From the NCBI GenBank assembly GCA_019745975.1, contig JAIESQ010000031.1, positions 1 through 64,000 on the forward strand: a stretch of DNA of 64,000 nucleotides. Reading direction: 5' to 3'. The DNA comes from Pirellulales bacterium (GTDB taxonomy: Bacteria; Planctomycetota; Planctomycetia; Pirellulales; JAEUIK01). The notes under the pieces are model-generated. The model was not told where the DNA came from and did no database searches. It was given only the letters and a program-made list of their open reading frames with translations. Made by a program: the position numbers and the translations under genes. Positions 1 through 8,905 of this stretch are shown piece after piece (position 1 is the first letter of the stretch; every line of letters begins with the position of its first letter).

Positions 1-552
1 GAAGGGTCGAAGCACAAACGACTCGTTGAATCGCGAAGTCCCTGGGTGAGAAGCGTGACGCGAGGCTGCAGGCTCCAGCGCCACGGCTGGCGGGCACCGA
101 TCGCCGCAGGCAGGTGGTACCAGCCGGGCTTGCCCTCCGGATTCATACTGCGTAGGGCACGAAGGATCGCATAGAAAAGACGGTTCGACGCTGCCAACGA
201 GCCGGGCAATGAACGGCCACTTTCAGGGCCGAAGGCAATTAGCTGAACGGCGGGGCGTTGGGGTTACCAGGCGACACAGGGCTCACGCCCTGTGCTGGTG
301 CGAAGCGGCCCTTCAGGCCGCAAGACAAATTGCAAACAGACACACACGACGAGGCAAGACGGAATGCAAAAACGCGTGCGACGATGAGGCAGGTCGTATC
401 TCCGGCCTGCAGGGCCGGTTCTAGCGGCCGAGGCCGTCAGGCCTCGGTACGGTGGCCCCGCGTATTCCGGACCTGTCAGGTCCGATTATTGGCTCCGCGG
501 TTCGCGTGAATCGGTCTCCGCGCGATTGCGCCGGTCGCGATAGAATTCGGCA
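1..552. other. No gene recognised; intergenic repeats
   Basis: No open frame here has a convincing start, ribosome binding site and protein-like composition. The short frames cover repeats rather than a recognisable protein. The stretch holds a GC-rich hairpin pair (entered separately) and a GCGAGGCTGCAGGCTCCAG motif that recurs as a variant near 24233. A minus-strand reading frame is open across bases 1-200, so a gene end continuing to the left cannot be excluded, but I do not recognise its product. Confidence 0.5.
276..321 (+). repeat. Double-hairpin intergenic repeat, copy 1
   Basis: Two short palindromes are joined by a conserved spacer: ACAGGG/CCCTGT, then GCTGGTGCGAAG, then GCGGCC/GGCCGC. 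The same layout with the same spacer recurs at 1607-1652 and 2795-2841. Stem bases vary in compensating pairs while the spacer stays almost constant, which suggests a repeat selected as a folded RNA or single-stranded DNA. Confidence 0.75.
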
Positions 553-849
553 ATGCGATGTTTCCCCCCGCGCCGCTGGTTGCAATTCAGGCTCAGCACG
601 TGGTTCGTGCTGGTGGCGATTCTCGGTTGGGGGATGGCGTGCTGGCCGTGGCTAATCCCCGTTTACACGTTTTACCTTCGTCCGAAGATTGGACATGGTG
701 AGACCACCTGGGTTGTCAACCGGCAGTTGCTTTGGCCTGCCCTCGCCCTGGCCGTCTTCCTCGCCTGGAAAACCGGGTGGGCGGTTGGTCCGCGAATTGT
801 TCGACGCCGTGATGCTCGCGCGACACCATTGGGGCGGGCATCGAATTAG
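553..849 (+). CDS. Small membrane protein, paralogue of the gene at 1234
   Basis: This encodes 98 residues of unknown function. The N-terminus is basic (RRWLQFRLST), followed by a hydrophobic segment (VLVAILGWGMACWPWLIPV, about residues 18-36), a short loop and a second hydrophobic segment (WPALALAVFLAWKTGWAV, about 64-81) with an arginine-rich tail. The protein at 1234 shares the same plan and the motifs RLST, ILxWGMA and LAVFLxWKxxWAV, so the two are paralogues. Both are followed at about 100 bases by a near-identical palindromic repeat. The ATG at 553 is the only sensible start; no strong ribosome binding site is visible. A role cannot be given beyond probable inner-membrane location. Confidence 0.6.
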   Translation: MRCFPPRRWLQFRLSTWFVLVAILGWGMACWPWLIPVYTFYLRPKIGHGETTWVVNRQLLWPALALAVFLAWKTGWAVGPRIVRRRDARATPLGRASN

Positions 850-893
850 CCGCGCTAGCGGCGGCGGCGCGTAGCCGTGGGTGCAACCCACGG
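847..893 (-). repeat. CCGTGGG-type palindromic repeat, copy a
   Basis: Read on the minus strand it has a CCGTGGG/CCCACGG stem followed by GGCTA and a second CGCCGC/GCGGC-rich stem. The same two-stem arrangement occurs at 1088-1135, 15944-15991 and 26427-26472 in the plus orientation. Confidence 0.7.
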
Positions 894-942
894 AGGCATC
901 ACGCGATGATCCAAGCCGCGCGAGCGGCGACAGCGGCGTGAC

Positions 943-1044
943 GCGACATCACACGCGCTGCGGAGGGGGACAGGTACATGTTTTCGGCCGACGCGGACTG
1001 GTTCGCACAACATCGCGCACCGAAAAATGTACCAGTCCCCGGCG
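943..1044 (+). repeat. GGGGAC palindromic repeat, copy A
   Basis: The core at 966-1040 is a 75-bp imperfect palindrome. Its left arm GGGGACAGGTACAT pairs with the right arm ATGTACCAGTCCCC, and TTTTCGG pairs with CCGAAAA inside. The 102 bases given here are identical to 1665-1766 as far as I can read. Other core copies lie at 3006-3080 and 45490-45566. The mismatched stem anchored by GGGGAC resembles REP elements that RAYT transposases mobilise; a broken RAYT lies at 26589-27290. Confidence 0.85.
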
Positions 1045-1087
1045 TCTGTCGCCGCGGCGCGGCTCGGTGGTTTGATTGCGACCGATA

Positions 1088-1135
1088 CCGTGGGCTGCGC
1101 GCCCACGGCTAAGTTATTTCGCCGCGTCGCGGCTG
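1088..1135 (+). repeat. CCGTGGG-type palindromic repeat, copy b
   Basis: A first stem CCGTGGGC/GCCCACGG is followed by CTAAG and a second stem GCCGCG/CGCGGC. The order and the CTAAG linker match the copies at 15944 and 26427. Confidence 0.75.
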
Positions 1136-1233
1136 AATGTCGAAACACGCACCCCGCCGTTTGATTGCCACCCGCGCGACCCGCCCGCACTTCGCGCGAG
1201 CGTTGGGATGTGGCGCGGCTAGAATAGGTGGCT

Positions 1234-1545
1234 ATGGACGAGAAGCCGAAACGCCGCTGGTTCCGCTTCCGGCTTTCGACGGTGCTGATCCTAACCGCGA
1301 TCCTGGCGTGGGGGATGGCAACACGGCCGCATATCGTGCCCGGGCCAGGTGCCCACATCATTTGGACTCCTCCCGAAACGAAGGCTGAGCGTGATTCGAT
1401 ATGGACGCGCTGGGGCACTCCGTATGCGAATCGCAAATTAAATCCAGCGCTCCGCTGGCCCGCCATCGCCCTGGCCGTCTTCCTCTCTTGGAAAGCCGCG
1501 TGGGCCGTGGTCGAACGTCGACGCCGCGAGGCGCGGCCGGAATGA
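1234..1545 (+). CDS. Small membrane protein, paralogue of the gene at 553
   Basis: This encodes 103 residues with a charged start (MDEKPKRRWFRF), a first hydrophobic segment (VLILTAILAWGMA, about residues 17-29), a 35-residue loop containing HIIWTPPETKAERD, a second hydrophobic segment (WPAIALAVFLSWKAAWAVV, about 73-91) and a tail of arginines. It shares the RLST and LAVFLxWK motifs with the 553 gene. The ATG at 1234 is preferred; an in-frame GTG lies two codons upstream at 1228. A near-identical copy of the GGGGAC palindrome lies about 120 bases after each paralogue, so gene and repeat may have been duplicated together. Function unknown. Confidence 0.65.
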   Translation: MDEKPKRRWFRFRLSTVLILTAILAWGMATRPHIVPGPGAHIIWTPPETKAERDSIWTRWGTPYANRKLNPALRWPAIALAVFLSWKAAWAVVERRRREARPE

Positions 1546-1606
1546 GCGGCCCCTGCGGGGCCGGAAATGGTCTAAGGGAAAGAAGGTGTGGGTGTCGCCA
1601 CGTGTC

Positions 1607-1652
1607 CCCAGGCCTGACGGCCTGGGCTGGTTGAAGCGGCCTGTCAGGCCGC
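1607..1652 (+). repeat. Double-hairpin intergenic repeat, copy 2
   Basis: The first stem is CCCAGGC/GCCTGGG, the spacer is CTGGTTGAA, and the second stem is GCGGCC/GGCCGC. It has the same architecture as 276-321 and 2795-2841. Confidence 0.75.
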
Positions 1653-1664
1653 GAGGGCGTTGGT

Positions 1665-1766
1665 GCGACATCACACGCGCTGCGGAGGGGGACAGGTACA
1701 TGTTTTCGGCCGACGCGGACTGGTTCGCACAACATCGCGCACCGAAAAATGTACCAGTCCCCGGCG
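1665..1766 (+). repeat. GGGGAC palindromic repeat, copy B
   Basis: This is a direct repeat of 943-1044 lying 722 bases downstream, with the palindromic core at 1688-1762. Identity extends over the 23 bases before the core as well as the core itself, so the copied unit is longer than the hairpin. Confidence 0.85.
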
Positions 1767-1871
1767 CGAGGTCGCCGCGGCGCGGCAGGGCAGCGCCACG
1801 CGCCTTGACGAACCGGATATGCTGGCGATAGCGACGGGACGACAACACGTTCAGCCGGGGAGTTGGCAGCC

Positions 1872-2786
1872 ATGCCCGAGCAAGAGGAAGACACCGTCGA
1901 TGACGTTGCCGGCGCTCGCTTCGCTGAGAAGTTCTTTGACCCTTCGACGCACCGCCTGCAGCTTGATTTTGGCGCGGCGACGCACACCGGAAACGTGCGA
2001 ACGAATAACGAGGACCACTATGCCATCGTCGAGCGCCGCCGTACGACCGAGCTGATCCTGACCAATCTCGCCGCGGGGGACGTGGTGCTGACGGATGATG
2101 CTGATTTTGCCATGGTCGTGGCGGACGGGATGGGAGGGCATAACTGCGGCGAGCTCGCCAGCCGCGTGGCACTGCAACGGATGTTCGAACTGGCGCAGCA
2201 AGCGACGAGCTGGGTGATGAAGTACACCGGTCTCGAGGTCCAGCAGATTCGCGAGCGCGTCGAAGCGTATATCCAAGAAATCCAAGCGACCCTGCGCGAG
2301 CACATGCAAGCCGATCCGGCACGCTGGGGAATGGGCACGACCTGGACCATGGCGCACCTGCTGCCGCCGCGCGCGCTGGTGGTCCAGATCGGCGACTCGC
2401 GCGCCTATCTGATGCATGACGGCGAGTTGCAGCAGGTCACGCGCGATGAAACGATGGCCCAGGCGTTTATCGATTCGGGCATGACTCCCGAGAGCGTCCA
2501 AAAGTTCCGCCATATGCTCGTTAATAGCCTGGGCGGCACCAAGGACGATGTCACCTTTCAACTCCATCACCTGGCGCTGGGGCCGTCGGATCGACTGTTA
2601 CTATGCAGCGATGGATTGACCGACATGGTCAGCGACGAGGAAATCGGGAACATTCTGCGACAGACGACCGCTCCGCAAGCCGCCTGCGACAAGCTCGTCG
2701 CCGTGGCGCTTGCCAATGGCGGCAGGGACAATGTCACTGTGGCCCTGGCAGCGGCTAGCTCAACCTGGCTGCCAATCAATCGATGA
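1872..2786 (+). CDS. PP2C-family serine/threonine protein phosphatase
   Basis: A metal-dependent phosphatase that removes phosphate from serine or threonine, typically opposing Hanks-type kinases in the cytoplasm. It is 304 residues, somewhat longer than the ~240-residue bacterial minimum. The PP2C motifs appear in order: TNNEDHY, VADGMGGH (metal-binding aspartate and glycines), GTTWTMA, QIGDSRAYL, CSDGLTD and GGRDNVTVAL. An extra helical stretch sits between the metal motif and GTT. The ATG at 1872 is chosen with GGGGAG upstream; a TTG three codons earlier at 1863 is possible. No kinase gene is adjacent. No transmembrane segment is seen. Confidence 0.92.
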   Translation: MPEQEEDTVDDVAGARFAEKFFDPSTHRLQLDFGAATHTGNVRTNNEDHYAIVERRRTTELILTNLAAGDVVLTDDADFAMVVADGMGGHNCGELASRVALQRMFELAQQATSWVMKYTGLEVQQIRERVEAYIQEIQATLREHMQADPARWGMGTTWTMAHLLPPRALVVQIGDSRAYLMHDGELQQVTRDETMAQAFIDSGMTPESVQKFRHMLVNSLGGTKDDVTFQLHHLALGPSDRLLLCSDGLTDMVSDEEIGNILRQTTAPQAACDKLVAVALANGGRDNVTVALAAASSTWLPINR

Positions 2787-2794
2787 GACTCGAC

Positions 2795-2841
2795 CCAGGC
2801 CCGACGGCCTGCGCTGGTGCGAAGTGGCCTTTCATGCCGCG
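2795..2841 (+). repeat. Double-hairpin intergenic repeat, copy 3
   Basis: The stems CCCAGGC/GCCTGCG and GTGGCC/TGCCGC flank the spacer GCTGGTGCGAA, partly decayed relative to 276-321 and 1607-1652. It is followed by a GGTGCGTTTCACGC motif, a variant of which recurs near 52700. Confidence 0.7.
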
Positions 2842-3005
2842 AGGCCGTTGGTGCGTTTCACGCGCACCGTTTCACGCACCCGATCATACTGATCCCCGAC
2901 GCGGGCTTCCTAGAATGCCGTGCGGTCGGGACCTACAATCAAGGTTGAATGTTACGTCGACTTTGGGTTGCTTCGTCCTAGAGTACTGCAAAGTCAAAAT
3001 GCGAA

Positions 3006-3080
3006 GGGGACAGGTACATGTTTTCGGCCGAGGTGCGTTGGCTGACACTGAATCGCTCACCGAAAAATGTACCAGTCCCC
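3006..3080 (+). repeat. GGGGAC palindromic repeat, copy C
   Basis: The arms GGGGACAGGTACAT and ATGTACCAGTCCCC are conserved, while the loop differs from copies A and B. The upstream CAAAGTCAAAAT is shared with copy D at 45490. It sits 40 bases before the start of the gene at 3120, so it lies in that gene's leader or promoter region. Confidence 0.85.
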
Positions 3081-3119
3081 GACGTTGCAGTTCTCTCGCC
3101 TTCGTCTCGGACAATTGCC

Positions 3120-4489
3120 ATGCGACGTTCGTTTTGCTTGAAGTTTGCTTGTGCGGCCGCACTGGCAGGGGGCCTGGCGAGTGGTTTGCCGTATGGTTTC
3201 GTGGTTGCGGCGCCGCCCGCGGAAACGGACGAAGCGACACCGGCCGCGGAGGCGGCGAAGCCGGATGCCGAGCCGGCCGCGCCGGTATCGCCGGAACTGG
3301 CCGCCGAGGTGCGTTCGCTGCTGCGGCAGCTCGACGCGCCCGAGCTCGCCCGGCGTGACGCAGCGGAAGCACGACTGCTTGAGTTGGGGCCGGGCGTCGT
3401 CGAATTGTTGCCCGGCGCGAGCGATCGGCTGTCGGCCGAGGTGCGGCAGCGCGTCGAGCGCGTCCGCGGCAAGCTCGAGCTGGCGCGCGCCGAGAAGTTC
3501 GTGCAGCCCAGTCGGGTGACGCTGAAAGGGCGCTTGAAGCTCTCGGCAATTCTCAAGTCGGTCGCCGAGCAGACGGGCAACACGATCACCGACTATCGCA
3601 AGGAGTTCGGGCAGGACGCGGACGATATCGAGGTCGAGCTGGCGATCGACAATGTTGAATTCTGGCTAGCGCTCGAGCAACTGCTGGAAAAAACGGACCT
3701 GGTGCTCTACCCCTACGCCGAAAAAGGAGGGTTGGCCATCGTCTCGCGCGATGTTCCGGCGGCGACCAACCCGCTGCGGCGACTGGCCGGCGTGTTCCGC
3801 CTGGAGCCGACCCAGCTCGTGGCCGAGCGCAACCTGCAGGACCAGCGGCACAGCGTGCAATTGCGGCTGGCGATCGCCTGGGAGCCGCGGATGAAGCCGC
3901 TGGCTTTGTGGTTGCCGCTGGAATCGATCGCTGGCAGCGACAACCTGGGGAACGTGATCAGCGCGGGGGAGCCTGGGAACCTCGAGGCGCCGGCCAATCC
4001 CGGCACCACCGCAGTCGAATTGATGGTCCCGTTGAGCCCGCCGCCGCGCGAGGCGGCCAAGATCACGAGCCTGAAAGGGAAGCTCACGGCACTGGTTCCT
4101 GGCCGCATTGAGACGTTCACCTTTGGCGATTTGCCGAAGGCGCGCGATGTCGAGCAGCGCCGCGCCGGCGGGGTCGTGGTGCTCGAACAAGTTCGCAAGA
4201 ACAATGCGCTGTGGGAGCTGCGCGTGCGAGTGCGGTACGACGAAACGGGCCAAGCGCTTGAGTCGCACCGCGGCTGGGTGTTCGAAAACGCGGCCTACTT
4301 GCTCACGCCCGATGGGCAGCGGCGCGTCGCCGACGCTTACGAAACCACCCGGCATTCGGAGCAGGAAGTGGGCATCGCCTATCTGTTTGAGGTGCCTGAG
4401 GGGCTGGCCGGAATGAAGTTTGTTTACGAAACGCCGACAGTGTTTCTCAAGTTGCCGGTCGAGTTCGAATTGGGCGACCTGGAGTTGCC

Positions 4490-4493
<4 letters not shown>
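3120..4493 (+). CDS. Secreted or periplasmic protein of unknown function
   Basis: This encodes 457 residues. It opens with a signal peptide (MRRSFCLKFACAAALAGG, cleavage near VVAAPP), then an acidic alanine/proline linker and a helical segment with an armadillo/HEAT-like look (LRQLDAPELARRDAAEARL, about residues 61-79). The following section (LSAILKSVAEQTGNTI, then FWLALEQLL) resembles the helical parts of secretin short-domain-like proteins seen in planctomycetes. I cannot assign a function. The frame is open upstream through the palindromic repeat, but the ATG at 3120 starts the signal peptide. The stop overlaps the GTG of the downstream isomerase gene, which suggests an operon linked to envelope protein quality. 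Confidence 0.75.
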
Positions 4494-5626
<1,133 letters not shown>

Positions 5627-5881
5627 GGCGGACTCGGCCGGCGAGCAATTCCGCTAGCAATGCTTGCGCGGCCTGGTGCTGCATCTTTCCCGCCTAGGTC
5701 TCGCGATTTATCTCCTCGTGCGATCGCTCCCCAGCAGATTTGCCGCTTGAGGGGTTGCGCAAGCTTTGACTTATGTACGGGTTGTATCGATTCGATGAAT
5801 CGTAGGTACGACGTTGTCGACCGATGCATCCCTGCGAGGCCGCGCGCATGTGGCGCGGCCATGTGGTCCTGATTCCTGGTC

Positions 5882-7429
5882 ATGGCCTGTCCGCGGTTCT
5901 GCCTGGCGATTTGGCTGGCGTGCGCGCTTTTGACTGCGCGCCACGCGCGTGGCGATGCTGCGCCCGTGCCGTTGCCGCCGGTGGATTCCCCCGGCCAGAT
6001 CACCGCACCTCGTCTGCTGCCTGCGGAAACCGCTCCACGAACTGTCGATGCCGACCTGGCTTATTGGCTGCAGGGTGGCAACACGTCCGCCGGGAGACTC
6101 GCGACCACGGCGGCCGTGGCACCATCGGTGGAGCCGGCGTCATTCACGACGGCCGCGGCGCGCGCGAGCCAGCCACCGGAAGCAACACCATGGCTTGCCG
6201 ATCGGATGGCGAGACTCGAGAAACGTCTCGACGACTTGGCCTCCGCTGAAAAGAAAGGGGGCGACGGCAAGACTCCTACCGTGAAGTGGACCGGGCAGTT
6301 GCAGGGGGATCACGTGATGATCTCGCAAAGCCCAAATAACATCGCGACACTCGGCGATATTCAGAATTTCGCCGACCTACGCCGGGCGCGCATCGGCGCG
6401 CAGGGGGAAGTGTTCGACAACATGGTCTACCGGATGGAGATGGATTTCGCGTTGACCGGCAAGCCCACGTTTCTGGACGTGTACTTTGAGCAGCAGGATT
6501 TGCCGTACCTTCGCGATCTGCGCGTGGGCTATTTCTTCGAGCCGTTTGGTCTGGAGCGCTACACGTCGAATCGTTTTACGACCTTCATGGAGCGCAGCTT
6601 GCCCGATGTGTTCAATCCCGCGCGCCACCTGGGCGTGATGATCTTGCGTACCGAATCCGACCAGATGGGAACGTACTTCCTCGGAACGTTTCGCAGCTTC
6701 ACCGACCCATGGGGAGGCGACTTTGGCGACCCCAGCAGCCAGGCCGTGACCGGGCGCGTCACGCGACTCTTGTGGTACGACGAGCCCTCGGGCGGGCGCT
6801 ACCTGCTGCATGTTGGCGGCGCTTTCAGCTATCGCGGCGCGGGGGGACGCAGCGTGCGATTTCAATCGCGCCCTGAAATTCGCCCAGGCGACCCGGCCGT
6901 GATCCCGTTTCCCCCCTTCGTCGACACCGGCAACATTCCGACCGAACACTGGGAGCTCTACGGCACCGAGTTGATGCTAATCCACGGTCCGTTTTCGATT
7001 CAGTCGGAGGCGATGCTCGTTCCCCTGAATCAAGCAGCGGGGCCACGCACCTTGTTTTATGGCTGGTACGCCTTCGCCAGCTTCTTTCTGACCGGCGAAA
7101 ACCGCGGCTATTCGCGCGAGACTGGCATCAGCGACCGCGTCTATCCATTTGAAAACTTCTTTCGCGTGCGCGGCGGCGGACCGATCATCACCGGCACGGG
7201 AGCTTGGGAGGTGGCGATTCGGTTGTCGCAGATCGACTTGACCGACGCGGGAATACTCGGCGGCCGGCTCACCGACCTGACCGTGGGGCTCAACTGGTAC
7301 TTGAACCCTTGGGCGAAGATGACGTTCAACTACGTTCACCCCATGTTGCAAAGCGGTACGCACGGACCGAGCACAGCCGACATCTTTGGAATTCGGGCCC
7401 AATTTGATTTTGGCCCACCGCGGCGGTAG
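5882..7429 (+). CDS. Outer-membrane porin, phosphate-selective porin (OprO/OprP) type
   Basis: This encodes 515 residues. A signal peptide (MACPRFCLAIWLACALLTA, cleavage near ARGDA) is followed by a proline-rich linker and a short helical heptad region (MARLEKRLDDLASAEKK, about residues 109-125), as is common before planctomycete barrels. The remainder is alternating beta-strand sequence with aromatic girdle residues. Blocks typical of the family are RRARIGAQGEVFDNMVYRME, VGYFFEPFGLERYTSNRF and NWYLNPWAKMTFNYVH near the C-terminus. It ends in a phenylalanine-containing strand (IRAQFDFGPPRR), though the usual terminal phenylalanine is not last. The substrate cannot be read from the sequence. 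The 255 bases upstream hold no gene. Confidence 0.85.
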   Translation: MACPRFCLAIWLACALLTARHARGDAAPVPLPPVDSPGQITAPRLLPAETAPRTVDADLAYWLQGGNTSAGRLATTAAVAPSVEPASFTTAAARASQPPEATPWLADRMARLEKRLDDLASAEKKGGDGKTPTVKWTGQLQGDHVMISQSPNNIATLGDIQNFADLRRARIGAQGEVFDNMVYRMEMDFALTGKPTFLDVYFEQQDLPYLRDLRVGYFFEPFGLERYTSNRFTTFMERSLPDVFNPARHLGVMILRTESDQMGTYFLGTFRSFTDPWGGDFGDPSSQAVTGRVTRLLWYDEPSGGRYLLHVGGAFSYRGAGGRSVRFQSRPEIRPGDPAVIPFPPFVDTGNIPTEHWELYGTELMLIHGPFSIQSEAMLVPLNQAAGPRTLFYGWYAFASFFLTGENRGYSRETGISDRVYPFENFFRVRGGGPIITGTGAWEVAIRLSQIDLTDAGILGGRLTDLTVGLNWYLNPWAKMTFNYVHPMLQSGTHGPSTADIFGIRAQFDFGPPRR

Positions 7430-7442
7430 TCGTTTGGCGACG

Positions 7443-8372
7443 TTAGTGGCCAGCGGCACGCGCGCCAGCGGCACAAGCCTCCTGCCGCGCGGCGGGATCC
7501 TGGCGGTAAAAGTCGCGCAGCACGGCGTACAGCTCCGGGTGCTCGGTCGCCAGCTCGCGCGGCTGTTCGAAGAACGTCTCCGTAGCGACGGCAAAGAACT
7601 CACCCGGGTTGGTCGTGCCGTAGGGGTCGAGAAACGTCGGCCGGCCGTGGTCGAAGTCGTCGCTTAGTTGCTGGAACTCGACGGTCATCACGCGCGTCCA
7701 GGCCTTGTACTGGCGCCGATCGGCCAGCGGCGGTGTGCCGTCGACCGTGCGATCGAGCATGTCGAGCTGATGGGCGAACTCGTGCGCCACGACGTTATCG
7801 CGCTCCGAGTGCCGGCCGCTGCCGCGCTTGCGCTTCTGTCGACCAACCGGTCCGCGATGATTCGCACCGATCGTTTGGCCGGCGCGCTCGGCGCGCGACC
7901 GCTCCAGATCGCGGCGATGCAGCCGGGCGACGCGCTCGACATCTTGCCACGACAGGACCACTGGCCCGCGATACCAGGCTTCGCCGAGCCGGGCGCTCCC
8001 TTCGAGCCAGGGTTCGTCCTCGTCTTCGACTTCGGTGATCAACAGCCCTCGGTCGGGCGCGACGTACTCGGTCGGGTAGACGAGGATCGACTGCACGCGA
8101 CTGAGCATGTCGAAGTCGAGCTCGAGCACGAGCAGGCAGGCCCCGGCGGCGATCGTGACGCGGATCTCGTCGGTCAGTTCCAGTCCGCCGCAGCCCTCCC
8201 AATGTTTCTCGGCGACGAACCAGCGGACGTAGCTGGCCAGCCGCGAGCGGGCCACGGAAGGCAGCGCGTCGTAGTCGGGCACGCCCCATTCGAGATACGG
8301 CTGCCACGCGAGCGGCATGGGCGCGGCGAGCAACTGCTGGCGGCGGCGACGGCGAAAGTAGCGAAAGAGCAT
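7443..8372 (-). CDS. MtfA-family zinc-dependent peptidase
   Basis: This encodes 309 residues of the M90 family, whose E. coli member MtfA is a zinc peptidase that binds the glucose repressor Mlc. The zinc motif HEFAHQLD is clear (HExxH form), with the downstream block DPYGTTNPGEFFAVATETFF supplying the other conserved residues. Upstream are family blocks ITIAAGACLLVLEL-like (here VTIAAGACLLVLELDFD) and YRGPVVLSWQDV. The arginine-rich start (MLFRYFRRRRRQQ) follows the ATG at 8372; the frame continues upstream but without similarity. It is transcribed divergently from hsp20-lon, with 161 bases between. Confidence 0.9.
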   Translation of the reverse strand: MLFRYFRRRRRQQLLAAPMPLAWQPYLEWGVPDYDALPSVARSRLASYVRWFVAEKHWEGCGGLELTDEIRVTIAAGACLLVLELDFDMLSRVQSILVYPTEYVAPDRGLLITEVEDEDEPWLEGSARLGEAWYRGPVVLSWQDVERVARLHRRDLERSRAERAGQTIGANHRGPVGRQKRKRGSGRHSERDNVVAHEFAHQLDMLDRTVDGTPPLADRRQYKAWTRVMTVEFQQLSDDFDHGRPTFLDPYGTTNPGEFFAVATETFFEQPRELATEHPELYAVLRDFYRQDPAARQEACAAGARAAGH

Positions 8373-8533
8373 GAGGTCGGCGCAGGTGGACAATCGATTT
8401 CGAGCAGAATTATAACAGCGCCGCACGACTTGCCGCGGAGATCGTGGAACGGTGTTAGTCAACTTGCTATGGTGAACAGCCGATCGCGCCGTGAGGTGCA
8501 CCAAGTTCGGCCAGCCGCACATTGTTATTTGTC

Positions 8534-8905
8534 ATGCGAGACTCAAGTTCGCGCCGCACTCCGAGCTGGTTTCTGCCGGCAAGCCAGGCCTTTCATCAAG
8601 CCGGCTTTTCGCCGCCGGTCGATATCTATCGCCTGGCGCGGGGCTGGCTGTTGAAGTTCGACCTGGCTGGCGTGCGGCCGCAAGATGTTGAAGTCGTCAT
8701 CCGGGGCTGCCACGTGACGGTCCGCGGCGTGCGTCGCGACTGGATGATCGAGGAGGGCGTCGCCAGCTATTCGATGGAAATCGCCTACAACAGTTTCGCC
8801 CGCACGATCGACTTGCCGTGCGATGTGGACGTGGCAGAGGTGCAGACCGAGTTTCGCGACGGGATGCTGCTTGTGCGGCTCGAGCTGCAAAGGAGCGACG
8901 CATGA
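8534..8905 (+). CDS. Small heat shock protein, Hsp20/alpha-crystallin family
   Basis: This encodes 123 residues. The alpha-crystallin fold is visible from PVDIYRLARGWLLKFDLAGV through VTVRGVRRDW to TEFRDGMLLVRLEL. It acts as an ATP-independent holdase for unfolding proteins in the cytoplasm. The C-terminal I-x-I oligomerisation motif of many family members is absent; the protein stops soon after the last strand. The ATG at 8534 is preferred over a TTG at 8522. The stop overlaps the lon start as ATGA at 8902-8905, with AAGGAG just before it inside this gene, so hsp20 and lon are translationally coupled. Confidence 0.9.
   Translation: MRDSSSRRTPSWFLPASQAFHQAGFSPPVDIYRLARGWLLKFDLAGVRPQDVEVVIRGCHVTVRGVRRDWMIEEGVASYSMEIAYNSFARTIDLPCDVDVAEVQTEFRDGMLLVRLELQRSDA

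Noticed and set aside
209-655. Several short overlapping open frames in the first 650 bases
   Set aside because: They run through hairpin repeats, have arginine/alanine-rich chance composition and no ribosome binding sites.
3018-3119. Upstream extension of the gene at 3120
   Set aside because: The extra residues are encoded by the GGGGAC palindrome, whose sequence also occurs far from any gene; the signal peptide starts at 3120.
8373-8533. CIRCE heat-shock operator upstream of hsp20
   Set aside because: No TTAGCACTC-N9-GAGTGCTAA sequence or close variant is present.
7668-8654. 328-residue plus-strand frame opposite the MtfA gene
   Set aside because: The minus strand encodes the HEFAHQLD zinc peptidase with family motifs; the plus frame has none.
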